Assembly (NCBI RefSeq): GCF_020423045.1
Contig: NZ_CP081943.1
Span: forward strand, 3,100,001-3,164,000
Direction of reading: 5' to 3'
Source of the DNA: Pseudomonas sp. MM213
GTDB lineage: Bacteria; Pseudomonadota; Gammaproteobacteria; Pseudomonadales; Pseudomonadaceae
DNA length: 64,000 nucleotides
Shown here: in pieces, positions 7,375 through 16,149 of the stretch
Layout: each line of letters opens with the position of its first letter
Position numbering within the stretch: the stretch's first letter is position 1
Made by a program: the position numbers and the translations under genes
The notes under the pieces: generated by a model
What the model was told of the DNA's origin: nothing
Seen by the model: only the letters and a program-made list of their open reading frames with translations
The model's database searches: none

Positions 7375-9075
7375 TTACGCGCCTACTTTCTTCGCGTTGA
7401 TCTTCTTCAGCTCTTCATCACGCAATTCCCGACGCAGGATCTTGCCAACGTTGGTCGTCGGCAGCGCATCGCGGAACTCGACGGCTTTCGGCACTTTGTA
7501 GCCGGTGACGTTCGCACGCATGTGCTCCATCACTTGCTCCTTGGTGAGGGTCACGCCCGGTTTGGCGACGATGAAAATCTTGATCGCCTCGCCCGACTTC
7601 TCGTCCGGCACGCCGATGGCCGCGCATTGCAGCACGCCCGGCAGGGTCGCGAGCACGTCTTCGAGCTCATTCGGGTACACGTTGAAACCGGACACCAGGA
7701 TCATGTCTTTCTTGCGATCGACAATGCGCATGTAGCCGTCAGGCTGGATCAGCGCGATGTCACCGGTCTTCAACCAGCCTTCGCTGTCGAGCATTTCGTC
7801 GGTGGCTTCCTGACGCTGCCAGTAGCCCTTCATCACCTGCGGACCTTTCACGCACAGTTCGCCGATTTCGCCCAACGGCTGTTCAACGCCGGCATCGTCG
7901 ATGACTTTGCACAGGGTCGACGGCACCGGAATGCCGATGGTGCCGATCTGGATATTCTGGATCGGGTTCACGGTGGCCACCGGGCTGGTTTCGGTCATGC
8001 CGTAACCTTCGCAAATGGCGCAACCGGTGACCGCTTTCCAGCGTTCGGCCGCGGCCAGTTGCAGGGCCATGCCGCCCGACAGGGTGACTTTCAGCGCCGA
8101 GAAATCCAGCTTGCGGAAGCCTTCGTTGTTGCACAGGGCCACGAACAGCGTGTTCAGGCCGACGAAGCCGCTGAACTTCCACTTCGACAGTTCCTTGACC
8201 ATCGCCGTCAGGTCGCGCGGGTTGCTGATCAGGATGTTGTGGTTGCCGATCAGCATCATCGCCATGCAATGGAAGGTGAAGGCATAGATGTGGTACAGCG
8301 GCAGCGGCGTGATCAGGATCTCGCAACCTTCATTCAGGTTGGAACCCATCAGCGCCTTGCACTGCAACATGTTGGCGACGAGGTTGCGATGGGTCAGCAT
8401 CGCGCCCTTGGCCACGCCGGTGGTGCCGCCGGTGTATTGCAGCACTGCCACGTCGCTGCTGGCCGGGTTGGCTTCAGCCACTGGCTGGCCATGGCCCTTG
8501 CTCAACACGTCGTTGAACTTGATGGCTTTGGGCAAGTGATACGCCGGGACCATCTTCTTCACGTACTTGATGACGCTGTTGATCAGCAGGCGCTTGAGCG
8601 GTGGCAGCAGGTCGGCGACTTCGGTGACGATGACGTGCTTGACGCCGGTTTTCGGCACGACGGCCTCGGCCAGATGCGCCATGTTGGCCAGGCAGACCAG
8701 GGCTTTGGCGCCGGAGTCGTTGAACTGGTGTTCCATTTCCCGCGCGGTGTACAGCGGGTTGGTGTTGACCACGATCAGCCCGGCGCGGATGGCACCGAAC
8801 ACAGCGACCGGGTACTGCAAGACGTTGGGCAGTTGCACGGCGATTCGATCGCCCGGCTGCAAGTCGGTATGCTGTTGCAGGTAAGCGGCAAAGGCACCGG
8901 ACAATTCGTACAGTTCACCGTAGGTGATTGTCTTGCCCAGGTTACTGAATGCCGGCTTGTCGGCGAAGCGTTGGCAGGACTGTTTCAACACTGCCTGAAT
9001 ATTCGGATACTCGTCCGGATTGATGTCGGCAGCAATCCCGGCAGGGTACTTATCCTTCCAGAAGTCTTCGATCAT
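7375..9075 (-). CDS. fadD1: Long-chain fatty acid-CoA ligase FadD1
   Basis: The protein is 566 residues. This adenylate-forming enzyme activates long-chain fatty acids to acyl-CoA at the inner membrane for beta-oxidation. The AMP-binding P-loop YTGGTTGVAKGA sits at residues 214-225, GYGMTET near 360, and the A8 hinge DGYMRIVDRKKDMILVSGFN near 435-455. The catalytic Lys region NVGKILRREL is close to the C terminus. The ATG at 9075 follows GAGGAG. Sequence and position match P. aeruginosa FadD1 (PA3299), with fadD2 immediately upstream. A separate 382-bp upstream region with three palindromes suggests its own promoter and regulator. Confidence 0.95.
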   Translation of the reverse strand: MIEDFWKDKYPAGIAADINPDEYPNIQAVLKQSCQRFADKPAFSNLGKTITYGELYELSGAFAAYLQQHTDLQPGDRIAVQLPNVLQYPVAVFGAIRAGLIVVNTNPLYTAREMEHQFNDSGAKALVCLANMAHLAEAVVPKTGVKHVIVTEVADLLPPLKRLLINSVIKYVKKMVPAYHLPKAIKFNDVLSKGHGQPVAEANPASSDVAVLQYTGGTTGVAKGAMLTHRNLVANMLQCKALMGSNLNEGCEILITPLPLYHIYAFTFHCMAMMLIGNHNILISNPRDLTAMVKELSKWKFSGFVGLNTLFVALCNNEGFRKLDFSALKVTLSGGMALQLAAAERWKAVTGCAICEGYGMTETSPVATVNPIQNIQIGTIGIPVPSTLCKVIDDAGVEQPLGEIGELCVKGPQVMKGYWQRQEATDEMLDSEGWLKTGDIALIQPDGYMRIVDRKKDMILVSGFNVYPNELEDVLATLPGVLQCAAIGVPDEKSGEAIKIFIVAKPGVTLTKEQVMEHMRANVTGYKVPKAVEFRDALPTTNVGKILRRELRDEELKKINAKKVGA

Positions 9076-9102
9076 GGAAGCCCACTCCTCAGCAACGCGA
9101 AT

Positions 9103-9119
9103 TCAAATACCGCATTTGA
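9103..9119. promoter_or_regulatory. Palindrome TCAAAT-N5-ATTTGA before fadD1
   Basis: A perfect 6-bp arm palindrome with 5-bp spacer lies 28 bp upstream of the fadD1 ATG, where a bound repressor would block initiation. It is not an exact match to the PsrA box (GAAAC-N4-GTTTC) that I know from pseudomonad fatty-acid genes. Confidence 0.45.
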
Positions 9120-9243
9120 TGCGATTATTATTGGTGTTTGATTATTGGTGAGTCTGGGCTTTTTACAGAGGCCGAGAGGTCACAAAGCGCGCCGAGAGTA
9201 GCAGCTTTGCCAAGGGCCGACTAGAGCCAAAAGCGGCCTCTAC

Positions 9244-9259
9244 AGTCACATTAGTGACT
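9244..9259. promoter_or_regulatory. Palindrome AGTCAC-N4-GTGACT upstream of fadD1
   Basis: A perfect 6-bp arm palindrome with ATTA spacer. Its centre is 20 bp from the next palindrome at 9264-9280, so the two lie on nearly the same DNA face. Confidence 0.4.
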
Positions 9260-9263
9260 CAAG

Positions 9264-9280
9264 AATGACAAGCGGTCATT
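9264..9280. promoter_or_regulatory. Palindrome AATGAC-N5-GTCATT upstream of fadD1
   Basis: A perfect 6-bp arm palindrome with AAGCG spacer. Its size and shape suit a TetR- or GntR-type dimer. No regulator gene is adjacent. Confidence 0.45.
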
Positions 9281-9310
9281 TTAGAGCAAAAAACCTATAT
9301 GTCGCTGAAA

Positions 9311-9327
9311 GCCCCGAAAATCGGGGC
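9311..9327 (-). terminator. Probable terminator downstream of fadD2
   Basis: The stem GCCCCGA/TCGGGGC is followed on the minus strand by a short T stretch (TTTCAG). It is weaker than the fadD1 terminator because the T-run is brief. Confidence 0.5.
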
Positions 9328-9340
9328 CTCCGCCTTAAAA

Positions 9341-9432
9341 GCTTCGCGGGCAAGCCTCGCTCCTACAGGTTTTGTGTCGTTCATTACCTTATGAACAACA
9401 CTGATCTTGTAGGAGCGAGGCTTGCCCGCGAA
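9341..9432. repeat. REP inverted pair (GAGCGAGG class)
   Basis: GCTTCGCGGGCAAGCCTCGC and its reverse complement are separated by about 35 bp, just downstream of fadD2. Confidence 0.9.
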
Positions 9433-9458
9433 CCGCGCGAAGCGCGGCCATTTATCGG

Positions 9459-11147
9459 TTACGCGATATCCCGCAACTCCCGCCGCAGAATCTTGCCCAC
9501 CGGCGTCATCGGCAACGACTCACGCAACACGATGTGCTTGGGCACTTTGTACGCGGTGAAGTTTTCCTTGCAGTAAGCCTTCAACTCTTCAAGGCTGACC
9601 CCCGACTCACGCGCCACCACAAACAACTTCACCGCCTCGCCCGAACGTTCGTCCGGCACACCGATGACGGCGCAGTTGGCGACTTTCGGGTGAGCCATCA
9701 CCACGTCTTCGATTTCGTTCGGATACACGTTGAAACCCGAGACGATGATCATGTCTTTCTTGCGATCGACAATGCGCACAAAACCGTCCGGGTCGATCAC
9801 CGCGATGTCGCCGGACTTGAACCAGCCTTCGGCATCCAGCACTTCGGCGGTGGCTTCGGGTTTCTGCCAGTAGCCCTTCATGATCTGCGGGCCCTTGATG
9901 CACAGTTCGCCGCGCTCGCCCAACGGTTGCTCGACGCCTTCATCGTTGATGACTTTCAGCGTGGTGCCCGGCACCGGCAGGCCGACCGTGCCGATCCGCG
10001 ATTTGTCGCCGTACGGGTTGGTACACGCCACCGGCGAGGTTTCGGTCAGGCCGTAACCTTCGGTGATGCGGCAACCGGTCAGTTGCTCCCAGCGCTCGGC
10101 GGTGGCCTTGACCAACGCAGTGCCGCCAGAGTTGGTGAGCTTGAGGCTGGAGAAATCCAGGGTCTTGAAGTCCGGATGGTCCATCAACGCGACGAACAGC
10201 GTGTTGAGCCCCAGCAACGCCGAGAACCGCCAGTTTTTCAGCTCCTTGATGAAGCCCTTGATGTCTCGTGGGTTGGTGATCAGCACGTTGTGGTTGCCGG
10301 TCACCATCATGCACATGCAATTCGCCGTGAATGCATAGATGTGGTACAGCGGCAGCGGCGCGATCATCACTTCCTGCCCTTCGCGCAGCAACGGCTGACC
10401 GTCAGCGCCGAACTGGCCGAGGCAGGCGCGTGCCTGCTGCATGTTCGCCACCAGGTTGCCGTGGGTCAGCATCGCGCCCTTGGCCAGCCCGGTGGTGCCG
10501 CCGGTGTATTGCAGCACGGCGATATCGTTGAGGCCGGCGTTCAACGGCTTGATGCCCAGGCCCCGGCCCAGACGCAGCGCGCTCCTGAAGGAGATCGCCT
10601 GCGGCAAGGCGTAGTCCGGGACCATTTTCTTGACCTTGCTGACCAGGGTGTTGACCAGCCAGCCCTTGGCGGCAGGCATCAGGTCGCCCATCTTCGCTTC
10701 GATCAGGTACTGGATGTCGGTGTCGGCCAGCACTTCCTGGACCTTCTGCCCGAATACGTTCAGGTAAACCAGTGCCCGGGCACCGGAGTCCTTGAACTGA
10801 TGACGCATTTCCCGCGCGGTGTACAGCGGGTTGGTGTTTACCACGATCAGCCCGGCGCGCAACGCGCCGAACACGGCAATCGGGTAATGCAGGACGTTGG
10901 GCATCTGCACCGCGATGCGATCGCCGGGCTCCAGGTCGGTGTGGGCTTGCAGGTAACCGGCGAACGCGGCGCTGTAGCGTTCCAGTTCGGCGTAGGTCAG
11001 GGTGACGCCCATGTTGCTGAAGGCCGGGCGGTCAGCAAATTTTTTGCAGGAACGCTCGAACACCTCGATTACCGACTTGTAAGCCCCTTGTTCAATGTCC
11101 AGGGGTACGCCGGCCGGGCGTTTGTCATTCCAGAAATCAGGTTGCAT
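9459..11147 (-). CDS. fadD2: Long-chain fatty acid-CoA ligase FadD2
   Basis: The protein is 562 residues and colinear with FadD1 along its whole length. It has the P-loop YTGGTTGLAKGA near residue 214, the GYGLTET motif near 365, and the hinge DGFVRIVDRKKDMIIVSGFN near 440. In P. aeruginosa, fadD2 (PA3300) sits next to fadD1 and the pair differ in chain-length preference; that is known of the family, not read here. The gene is divergent from the hydrolase/MaoC pair, the same order as PA3299-PA3302. A leader motif AAGAACAA directly touching the ATG suggests Hfq/Crc repression. Confidence 0.94.
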   Translation of the reverse strand: MQPDFWNDKRPAGVPLDIEQGAYKSVIEVFERSCKKFADRPAFSNMGVTLTYAELERYSAAFAGYLQAHTDLEPGDRIAVQMPNVLHYPIAVFGALRAGLIVVNTNPLYTAREMRHQFKDSGARALVYLNVFGQKVQEVLADTDIQYLIEAKMGDLMPAAKGWLVNTLVSKVKKMVPDYALPQAISFRSALRLGRGLGIKPLNAGLNDIAVLQYTGGTTGLAKGAMLTHGNLVANMQQARACLGQFGADGQPLLREGQEVMIAPLPLYHIYAFTANCMCMMVTGNHNVLITNPRDIKGFIKELKNWRFSALLGLNTLFVALMDHPDFKTLDFSSLKLTNSGGTALVKATAERWEQLTGCRITEGYGLTETSPVACTNPYGDKSRIGTVGLPVPGTTLKVINDEGVEQPLGERGELCIKGPQIMKGYWQKPEATAEVLDAEGWFKSGDIAVIDPDGFVRIVDRKKDMIIVSGFNVYPNEIEDVVMAHPKVANCAVIGVPDERSGEAVKLFVVARESGVSLEELKAYCKENFTAYKVPKHIVLRESLPMTPVGKILRRELRDIA

Positions 11148-11154
11148 TGTTCTT
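11147..11154 (-). promoter_or_regulatory. Hfq/Crc-type A-rich motif at fadD2 start
   Basis: On the minus strand the leader reads AAGAACAA running into the ATG, which fits the AAnAAnAA catabolite-repression motif of Pseudomonas. Confidence 0.4.
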
Positions 11155-11362
11155 GTCCTCTTTACCTGAACCTATCCGGGGCCGCTTTTGTGTCACCTTT
11201 GAAAAAGCGGAGCTTCACGGACACTAGCAGCTATGGCGAATCAGGCAAATATGCCAACAACCGTCATTGACCGTGTGAATCTCGGTGCCGTGGTGCGGCC
11301 TGATCAGACGGCAAGCGCAGGATGCGCTATACAATGGGCCGAGCCCATGCAAAGGAATCGCC

Positions 11363-12307
11363 ATGATCCACGACACCTTCTGGCTGACCGCGAGTGACCG
11401 CAGCCGCCTCTTCGTCAACCAGTGGCTGCCCGCTGCACCGTTGAAAGCGGTGATCCTGCTGGCCCACGGCATGGCCGAACACAGCGGTCGCTATGCGCGC
11501 CTGGCAGAAAAGTGCTGCGCACAGGACTACGGTGTGTACGCGCCGGACCTGCGTGGACATGGCAAAACTGCCGAAAACGGGACACTCGGTCATTTCGCCG
11601 ACGACGATGGCTGGTGCAAGGTGGTCGGCGACCTCGCCAGCCTCAATCAGCACATTGGCCAGCATCATCCCGGCGTGCCGATCGTGCTGCTCGGCCACAG
11701 CATGGGCAGCTACATCGCCCAGGCTTATCTGCTGCATCACAGCGCCAGCCTGCACGGCGCGGTGCTCAGCGGTTCGAACTTCCAGCCCGTGGCGCTTTAT
11801 CGTGCGGCGCGGCAGATTGCCCGCCTGGAACGACTGCGCCAAGGGCCGAAGGGCCGCAGCGCGCTGATCGAATGGCTGTCGTTCGGCTCGTTCAACAAGG
11901 CCTTCAAACCGGCCCGCACCCGGTTCGACTGGCTTAGCCGCGACCCGGCGGAGGTCGACCTGTACGCCAACGACCCGCTCTGCGGCTTTCGCTGCACCAA
12001 CCAACTGTGGATCGATTTGCTCGGCGGCTTGCAGCAAATCAGCAAAGCGTCCAATCTCGCTCAGATCGATCCGGGCCTGCCGTTGCTGGTGATTGGCGGT
12101 GAATGTGATCCGGTGAGCGAAGGCAAGCGTCTGAAAGATCTGGCCGATGCGCTACGCGCCGCTGGCAGCCAGAGCCTGCAACTGACGATTTACCCGCAGG
12201 CACGGCACGAACTGTTCAACGAGAGCAACCGCGATGAGGTGACGGCCGATGTGCTGGGCTGGATCGCACAAGCCCTGAGCCACCGCCGCCCGCCCCGATC
12301 CGAATAG
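11363..12307 (+). CDS. Alpha/beta hydrolase (serine aminopeptidase S33 / lysophospholipase-like)
   Basis: The protein is 314 residues from the ATG at 11363 (AAAGGAA upstream). It has the alpha/beta hydrolase fold with nucleophile elbow GHSMG (Ser113), an LLAHGMAEHSGRY oxyanion stretch near residue 32-44, Asp near 251 (GGECDPVSEG) and His near 282 (QARHELFNE). This motif set is typical of monoacylglycerol lipase and lysophospholipase-like enzymes. No signal peptide is seen, so it is intracellular. It is transcribed with the MaoC hydratase gene 40 bp downstream and divergently from fadD2. A role in releasing or trimming acyl chains fits the context but is inference. Confidence 0.85.
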   Translation: MIHDTFWLTASDRSRLFVNQWLPAAPLKAVILLAHGMAEHSGRYARLAEKCCAQDYGVYAPDLRGHGKTAENGTLGHFADDDGWCKVVGDLASLNQHIGQHHPGVPIVLLGHSMGSYIAQAYLLHHSASLHGAVLSGSNFQPVALYRAARQIARLERLRQGPKGRSALIEWLSFGSFNKAFKPARTRFDWLSRDPAEVDLYANDPLCGFRCTNQLWIDLLGGLQQISKASNLAQIDPGLPLLVIGGECDPVSEGKRLKDLADALRAAGSQSLQLTIYPQARHELFNESNRDEVTADVLGWIAQALSHRRPPRSE

Positions 12308-12347
12308 TTTTTTGTGGTTTTTTTATTTGTCACAGGAATTGAAACAG

Positions 12348-12818
12348 ATGACCCAGGTTACCAACACCCCGTACGAAGCCCTCGAAGTCGGCCAGACCGC
12401 CAGCTACAGCAAGACGGTCGAAGAGCGTGACATTCAGCTGTTCGCCGCCATGTCGGGTGACCACAACCCGGTGCATCTGGACGCCGAATTCGCCGCCGGC
12501 ACCATGTTCAAGGAACGCATCGCGCACGGCATGTTCAGTGGCGCGTTGATCAGTGCTGCGGTTGCCTGCGAGTTGCCTGGGCCGGGGACTATTTATATCG
12601 GTCAGCAGATGAGCTTTCAGAAGCCGGTGAAGCTTGGCGACACGCTGACGGTGCGCCTGGAGATTCTGGAGAAGTTGCCGAAATTCCGTGTGCGCATTGC
12701 CACCCGCGTGTTCAACCAGCGCGATGAGTTGGTGGTGGATGGCGAGGCGGAGATTCTGGCGCCGCGTAAGCAGCAGACCGTGACGTTGACTAGTCTGCCG
12801 GCGATCAGCATCGGCTGA
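12348..12818 (+). CDS. MaoC-like (R)-specific enoyl-CoA hydratase
   Basis: The protein is 156 residues from the ATG at 12348. The single hot-dog fold carries the hydratase 2 motif: FAAMSGDHNPVHLD followed by FKERIAHGMFSGALIS, with catalytic Asp and His both present. Enzymes of this type hydrate trans-2-enoyl-CoA to (R)-3-hydroxyacyl-CoA and can feed polyhydroxyalkanoate synthesis. The position matches PA3302 of P. aeruginosa, described as PhaJ3; I do not assign the symbol because substrate range cannot be judged. It forms a small operon with the upstream hydrolase, next to the acyl-CoA ligases. Confidence 0.88.
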   Translation: MTQVTNTPYEALEVGQTASYSKTVEERDIQLFAAMSGDHNPVHLDAEFAAGTMFKERIAHGMFSGALISAAVACELPGPGTIYIGQQMSFQKPVKLGDTLTVRLEILEKLPKFRVRIATRVFNQRDELVVDGEAEILAPRKQQTVTLTSLPAISIG

Positions 12819-12831
12819 GTCCGGCGCTCAA

Positions 12832-12920
12832 CTGTAGGAGCCGGCTTGCTGGCGATGCGTACGCCTCGGTATCTCAGGGAAACCGCGTTGATCCCATCGC
12901 CAGCAAGCCGGCTCCTACAG
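12832..12920. repeat. REP inverted pair (GAGCCGGC class)
   Basis: CTGTAGGAGCCGGCTTGCTG and its reverse complement lie between two convergent transcription units (MaoC hydratase and HlyD). Confidence 0.9.
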
Positions 12921-12939
12921 TGGCTGCGATCTTTTGATC

Positions 12940-13800
12940 TTATGGTCCTTCCTGCACCTGCACACTCGCCGTCATCCCCGAACTCAAATTGATCCCCTCG
13001 GGCACCTTGTCCAGTTTGATTCGCACCGGAATCCGCTGCGCCAGTCTCACCCAGTTGAATGTCGGCTCCACCTCCGCCAACAACTGTCCATCCGGTGTGG
13101 TGTTGCGATCGGTAATCCCGCGACTGATGCTTTCCACCTGCCCTTCCAGCGCCTCGCCCGCGCTCATCAACCAGACCTTCACCGGATCGCCGACGCGAAT
13201 CCGCGGCAGTTTGGTTTCTTCGAAATACGCCTGCACATAAAACGTTGAATCATCGATCAACGCCATCACCGGTTGCCCGGCATTCACGTAATTGCCCTGG
13301 GCCAGACGCAGGTTGGTGATGTGGCCGCTGCGGGGTGCGTGGACCTGACTGCGGGCAAGATTGAGTTCGGCGACCTTGGCTTCGGCCTGGGCTTCACGCA
13401 GTTCGCCACGAGCGATGCCGGCGTTGATTTGCGCATTTTCGCGCAGCTCGGCACTGATCGCTTGCGGCCCGAGGCTGGCGCGACGGCTGGCTTCGCGCTC
13501 GCGCAGGTTGAGTTGCTGTTGACGGGTTTGCACCACCGCTTGCGCCTTCTCCAGCGCCGCTTCGAAACGGTCGCGGTCAATGCTCAACAACAGATCGCCG
13601 GCCTTCACCGGCTGGTTGTCGAAGGCCTTGAGTTCACGCACCCAGCCCGACACATCCGGGGCGATGACCACCACGTCGGCGCGAATCCGCGCGTCTCGGG
13701 TCCACGGCGTGAGCATGTAGTACTGCCACAAATGGAAACCGGCAAAAATCGCCACCGCCACCAGGCACAGGGTTACCGCGACACGCACGGGTGTACGCAT
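12940..13800 (-). CDS. HlyD-family membrane fusion protein of an efflux pump
   Basis: The protein is 286 residues from the ATG at 13800, which follows AAGGAG at ideal spacing; a TTG two codons upstream is ignored. There is one N-terminal membrane anchor (about residues 7-26), then a lipoyl/barrel-sandwich half (VVVIAPDVSGWVRELKAFDNQPVKAGDLL), a coiled-coil hairpin of about 80 residues rich in Gln, Arg and Ala, and the returning half HAPRSGHITNLRLAQGNYV. It links an inner-membrane pump to the outer membrane. It follows the DUF1656 and FUSC genes, the AaeA/AaeX/AaeB pattern of aromatic-acid exporters. The substrate is unknown. Confidence 0.88.
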   Translation of the reverse strand: MRTPVRVAVTLCLVAVAIFAGFHLWQYYMLTPWTRDARIRADVVVIAPDVSGWVRELKAFDNQPVKAGDLLLSIDRDRFEAALEKAQAVVQTRQQQLNLREREASRRASLGPQAISAELRENAQINAGIARGELREAQAEAKVAELNLARSQVHAPRSGHITNLRLAQGNYVNAGQPVMALIDDSTFYVQAYFEETKLPRIRVGDPVKVWLMSAGEALEGQVESISRGITDRNTTPDGQLLAEVEPTFNWVRLAQRIPVRIKLDKVPEGINLSSGMTASVQVQEGP

Positions 13801-13810
13801 GTTCAACTCC

Positions 13811-14017
13811 TTATAAAGGTCCGAGGACGACGGTGATCAGGGTCAATACACAGACGTACAAGGCGCAATCGAATAACGCTTCGTGCCAGATCCAGCGACC
13901 GGCCGGGGTCAGGCGCAGCAGCAGGCGCAAGCCCCCGGTGACCAGCAGCGCCAGCACCACATAAATCAGAAACGGGCTGAGCAGCACGCCGCCCACCGAC
14001 CATTCACGCAAGCCCAT
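13811..14017 (-). CDS. DUF1656 small membrane protein of the efflux operon
   Basis: The protein is 68 residues with two hydrophobic segments (about 12-33 and 47-67) joined by a short GRWIWHEALFD loop. DUF1656 proteins, like AaeX, are regularly placed between FUSC pump and HlyD adaptor genes; their role is not defined. The start overlaps the end of the FUSC gene by 14 bp, and its stop is 10 bp before the HlyD ATG, so the three genes form one tightly packed operon. Confidence 0.85.
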   Translation of the reverse strand: MGLREWSVGGVLLSPFLIYVVLALLVTGGLRLLLRLTPAGRWIWHEALFDCALYVCVLTLITVVLGPL

Positions 14018-16001
14018 GGCTTTGCTCCTGTTGATGGCACCAGGCGCGCCAGCTGTTCTGCAATTGCAGCACCGCGCCCTGGGCCAGTTTCACCGGGTCG
14101 CTGGGTGGCAACGCGTACAAGGTTTTCAGGAATTCTTCGCTGGGTTGTTCCAGCGCATCCGCGCAGTGGCCGGCTGGGCCTTGTTCGAGGATGTTTTCCA
14201 GTTGTTCGAGATAACGCCGCTGCGCGGCATTGACCGGTGCCTGCGCCGCCGCCAGGCTCAAGCGCAAATGCAGCAGCTCGTCGCCAATGTCGAGACCGAG
14301 CAAGCCGTCGTCCCAGCGGCTGCGCGCCGGTTCCGGCAGCTCCGGGTAGTGCCGCGCCAGTTGCAGCAAGCGGTCGGCCATGCGTCCGCCGAACCAGCTT
14401 TCGGCACCGCGCAGGTTGCGCCGGGTCAGGCGCACCAGGTCGTCGAGGGTCGCCGCCAGCAAACGCCGACCGTGCCACGTCGGGTTGCGCAGGATCAGCA
14501 AGTGGAAGGCCAGCACCGCCGCACCGACGCCCACCACCATGGCTTGAGCGCTGTTGAAGAACATCGCGACATCAAACTTCATCGCGTTGAGCGGTGACAC
14601 CAGCACGATGAAATGCAGACAGAACGACGTGGCCGTGGCGCCGATCTGCGGCCTGGCCATGCCCAGCGCACCGAAAAACAACGGTACGCCCATGCCCATG
14701 CAGAGCAGCGCAAAACCACTCCATTGCGGCAGCAGAATCTGCCCGACAAAAAACGCCGCCGGGATCGCCAGAAAAATCCCGCGCATGAAACTCATGCCGA
14801 TTTGCGCGCCGTTTTCGCGACTGGCGAACAGGCTGCACACCACACACGTCAGCACCAATGCGCCCGAAGCGGCGGGCCATGCAGTGGCCAGCCAGAAACA
14901 CGACACCACCAGAAACGCCAAGGCACTGCGCGCGCCGAACACCAGCGCCAACGACAGGTCGCGATGCGGTGTCAGGGTGCGCGGCGGGTCGACCGCTTCC
15001 TTGCCCTCCTCCACCGCCGTCAATGCCGCGCTCGCCGCCATCGCGGTATCCATCAGCAAGGTGAAACGGACCAGACAGTAACTCTGCGCAGAGCTGATCT
15101 GCGGGTCATGGCTGGCGTCGAGCAAGCGCGAGCGCAAGGTTTGCAACATTGCGGTGTCCGGGCTCGCGAGCGCTTGCTGAACCTCGCTCATCCACGGCAT
15201 CAATTGCTCGGCTTCCTGCGGTTCAAGCTGCTTCCACTGCCGGCGCACCGAGCGTGCGATGCGCAGCAACATCAACAGTTTCTGGCTCAATCCGCTGATG
15301 GCCCGCGCACGCTGCCGACCCAGCCCGCCTTCGAACCAGGCATGTTCGCGCTGAGCATCCACCGCGACGATGCGACCGAGGATTTCCAGCAGCCCCTTGC
15401 GCGCCTGACCGTCGCCGGCCAGGGTTGCGCGTGCGGCGTTCATCCCACTCTGCCACGCCGTTCGCGCCTGATCCGCCAGTTGCCGTTCGACGCGCATCGG
15501 CCATAGCAGCGCGCTGGCGGCGGTGGCGCAGAGAATGCCCAGACAGATTTCCGTGCAGCGCGCCACGGCTTGGTCGAACACCGTCAGCGGGTGGCTGATG
15601 GCGGGTAATGCGATGATCGCCACCGTGTAACCGGCCAGCACAAACGAATAGGACCAGGCACTGCGCAGCAGCGTCGAGCTCGCCGTACACAACCCGAGCC
15701 ACAACGCCAATGCCAGCAAAAACAGCCACGGCGTCTGGGCGAACAGGCCCATGAACACCACCGACATGAACGTCCCGATCAGCGTCCCCAGCAGCCGCGC
15801 CAAACCCTTTTGCACCACCATCCCGGACAACGGTTGAGCGACGATGAACGCTGTCATCAACGCCCAGGCCGGTTGCTCCAGGCCCCAGCGCAACGCCAGC
15901 CACAATGCCAGGCCGCCACCGAGTAACGTCTTGATCGCGAACTGCAAGGCGCGGCGGTCAGGCGCGAATAAAGCCTGCAAAGTGATAGGCACGTAAAGCA
16001 C
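14004..16001 (-). CDS. FUSC-family inner-membrane exporter (AaeB-like)
   Basis: The protein is 665 residues. The FUSC/aromatic-acid exporter architecture is clear: two clusters of short membrane helices (about 20-165 and 360-490), each followed by a soluble domain, with the duplicated motif AWALMTAFIVAQPLSGMVVQ near residue 45 and its counterpart GALVLTCVVCSLFASRENG near 385. It probably exports aromatic acids or similar anionic compounds with the HlyD-type adaptor. No outer-membrane component is encoded nearby. The start is a GTG at 16001 without a clear ribosome site; an alternative GTG lies at 15992. Confidence 0.87.
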   Translation of the reverse strand: MLYVPITLQALFAPDRRALQFAIKTLLGGGLALWLALRWGLEQPAWALMTAFIVAQPLSGMVVQKGLARLLGTLIGTFMSVVFMGLFAQTPWLFLLALALWLGLCTASSTLLRSAWSYSFVLAGYTVAIIALPAISHPLTVFDQAVARCTEICLGILCATAASALLWPMRVERQLADQARTAWQSGMNAARATLAGDGQARKGLLEILGRIVAVDAQREHAWFEGGLGRQRARAISGLSQKLLMLLRIARSVRRQWKQLEPQEAEQLMPWMSEVQQALASPDTAMLQTLRSRLLDASHDPQISSAQSYCLVRFTLLMDTAMAASAALTAVEEGKEAVDPPRTLTPHRDLSLALVFGARSALAFLVVSCFWLATAWPAASGALVLTCVVCSLFASRENGAQIGMSFMRGIFLAIPAAFFVGQILLPQWSGFALLCMGMGVPLFFGALGMARPQIGATATSFCLHFIVLVSPLNAMKFDVAMFFNSAQAMVVGVGAAVLAFHLLILRNPTWHGRRLLAATLDDLVRLTRRNLRGAESWFGGRMADRLLQLARHYPELPEPARSRWDDGLLGLDIGDELLHLRLSLAAAQAPVNAAQRRYLEQLENILEQGPAGHCADALEQPSEEFLKTLYALPPSDPVKLAQGAVLQLQNSWRAWCHQQEQSHGLA

Positions 16002-16104
16002 TCTTGAAAGGACGATTTAACGATAGTCGGGTTCATCGAAGTGACCGGTAAATCAAATTATTAGCTGGCTATCTATCAGGCGTCCAGCGCAAAAACCAAG
16101 GCAC

Positions 16105-16133
16105 AAAAAAACGCCAGGCTGGCTGGCGTTTTT
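16105..16133 (-). terminator. Rho-independent terminator of the DUF2383 gene
   Basis: Stem AACGCCAG/CTGGCGTT flanked by A-run and T-run, about 20 bp beyond the stop of the 16150-16617 gene. Confidence 0.85.
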
Positions 16134-16149
16134 GACAGGCTTTACGCGC

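Larger units (their letters stand above)
9076..9458. other. 382-bp fadD2-fadD1 intergenic region
   Basis: The region holds, from fadD2 outward, a REP pair (9341-9432), a GC hairpin (9311-9327) and three perfect palindromes (9264-9280, 9244-9259, 9103-9119) leading to the fadD1 start. No open frame here looks like a gene. The arrangement indicates separate transcription of the two ligases. Confidence 0.6.

Noticed and set aside
7243..9141. 632-codon plus-strand frame antisense to fadD1, and a similar one over fadD2 (9534-11270)
   Set aside because: Composition is rich in His, Arg and Gln and follows the codon bias of the real ligase genes; no ribosome site or domain.
7375..11147. Tandem adenylate-forming enzymes as part of a natural-product pathway
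   Set aside because: Both match long-chain acyl-CoA synthetases over full length; no carrier, condensation or ketosynthase domain is nearby.
13801..13806. TTG start for the HlyD protein two codons upstream
   Set aside because: The ATG at 13800 has AGGAG at ideal distance; the TTG would place the ribosome site too close.
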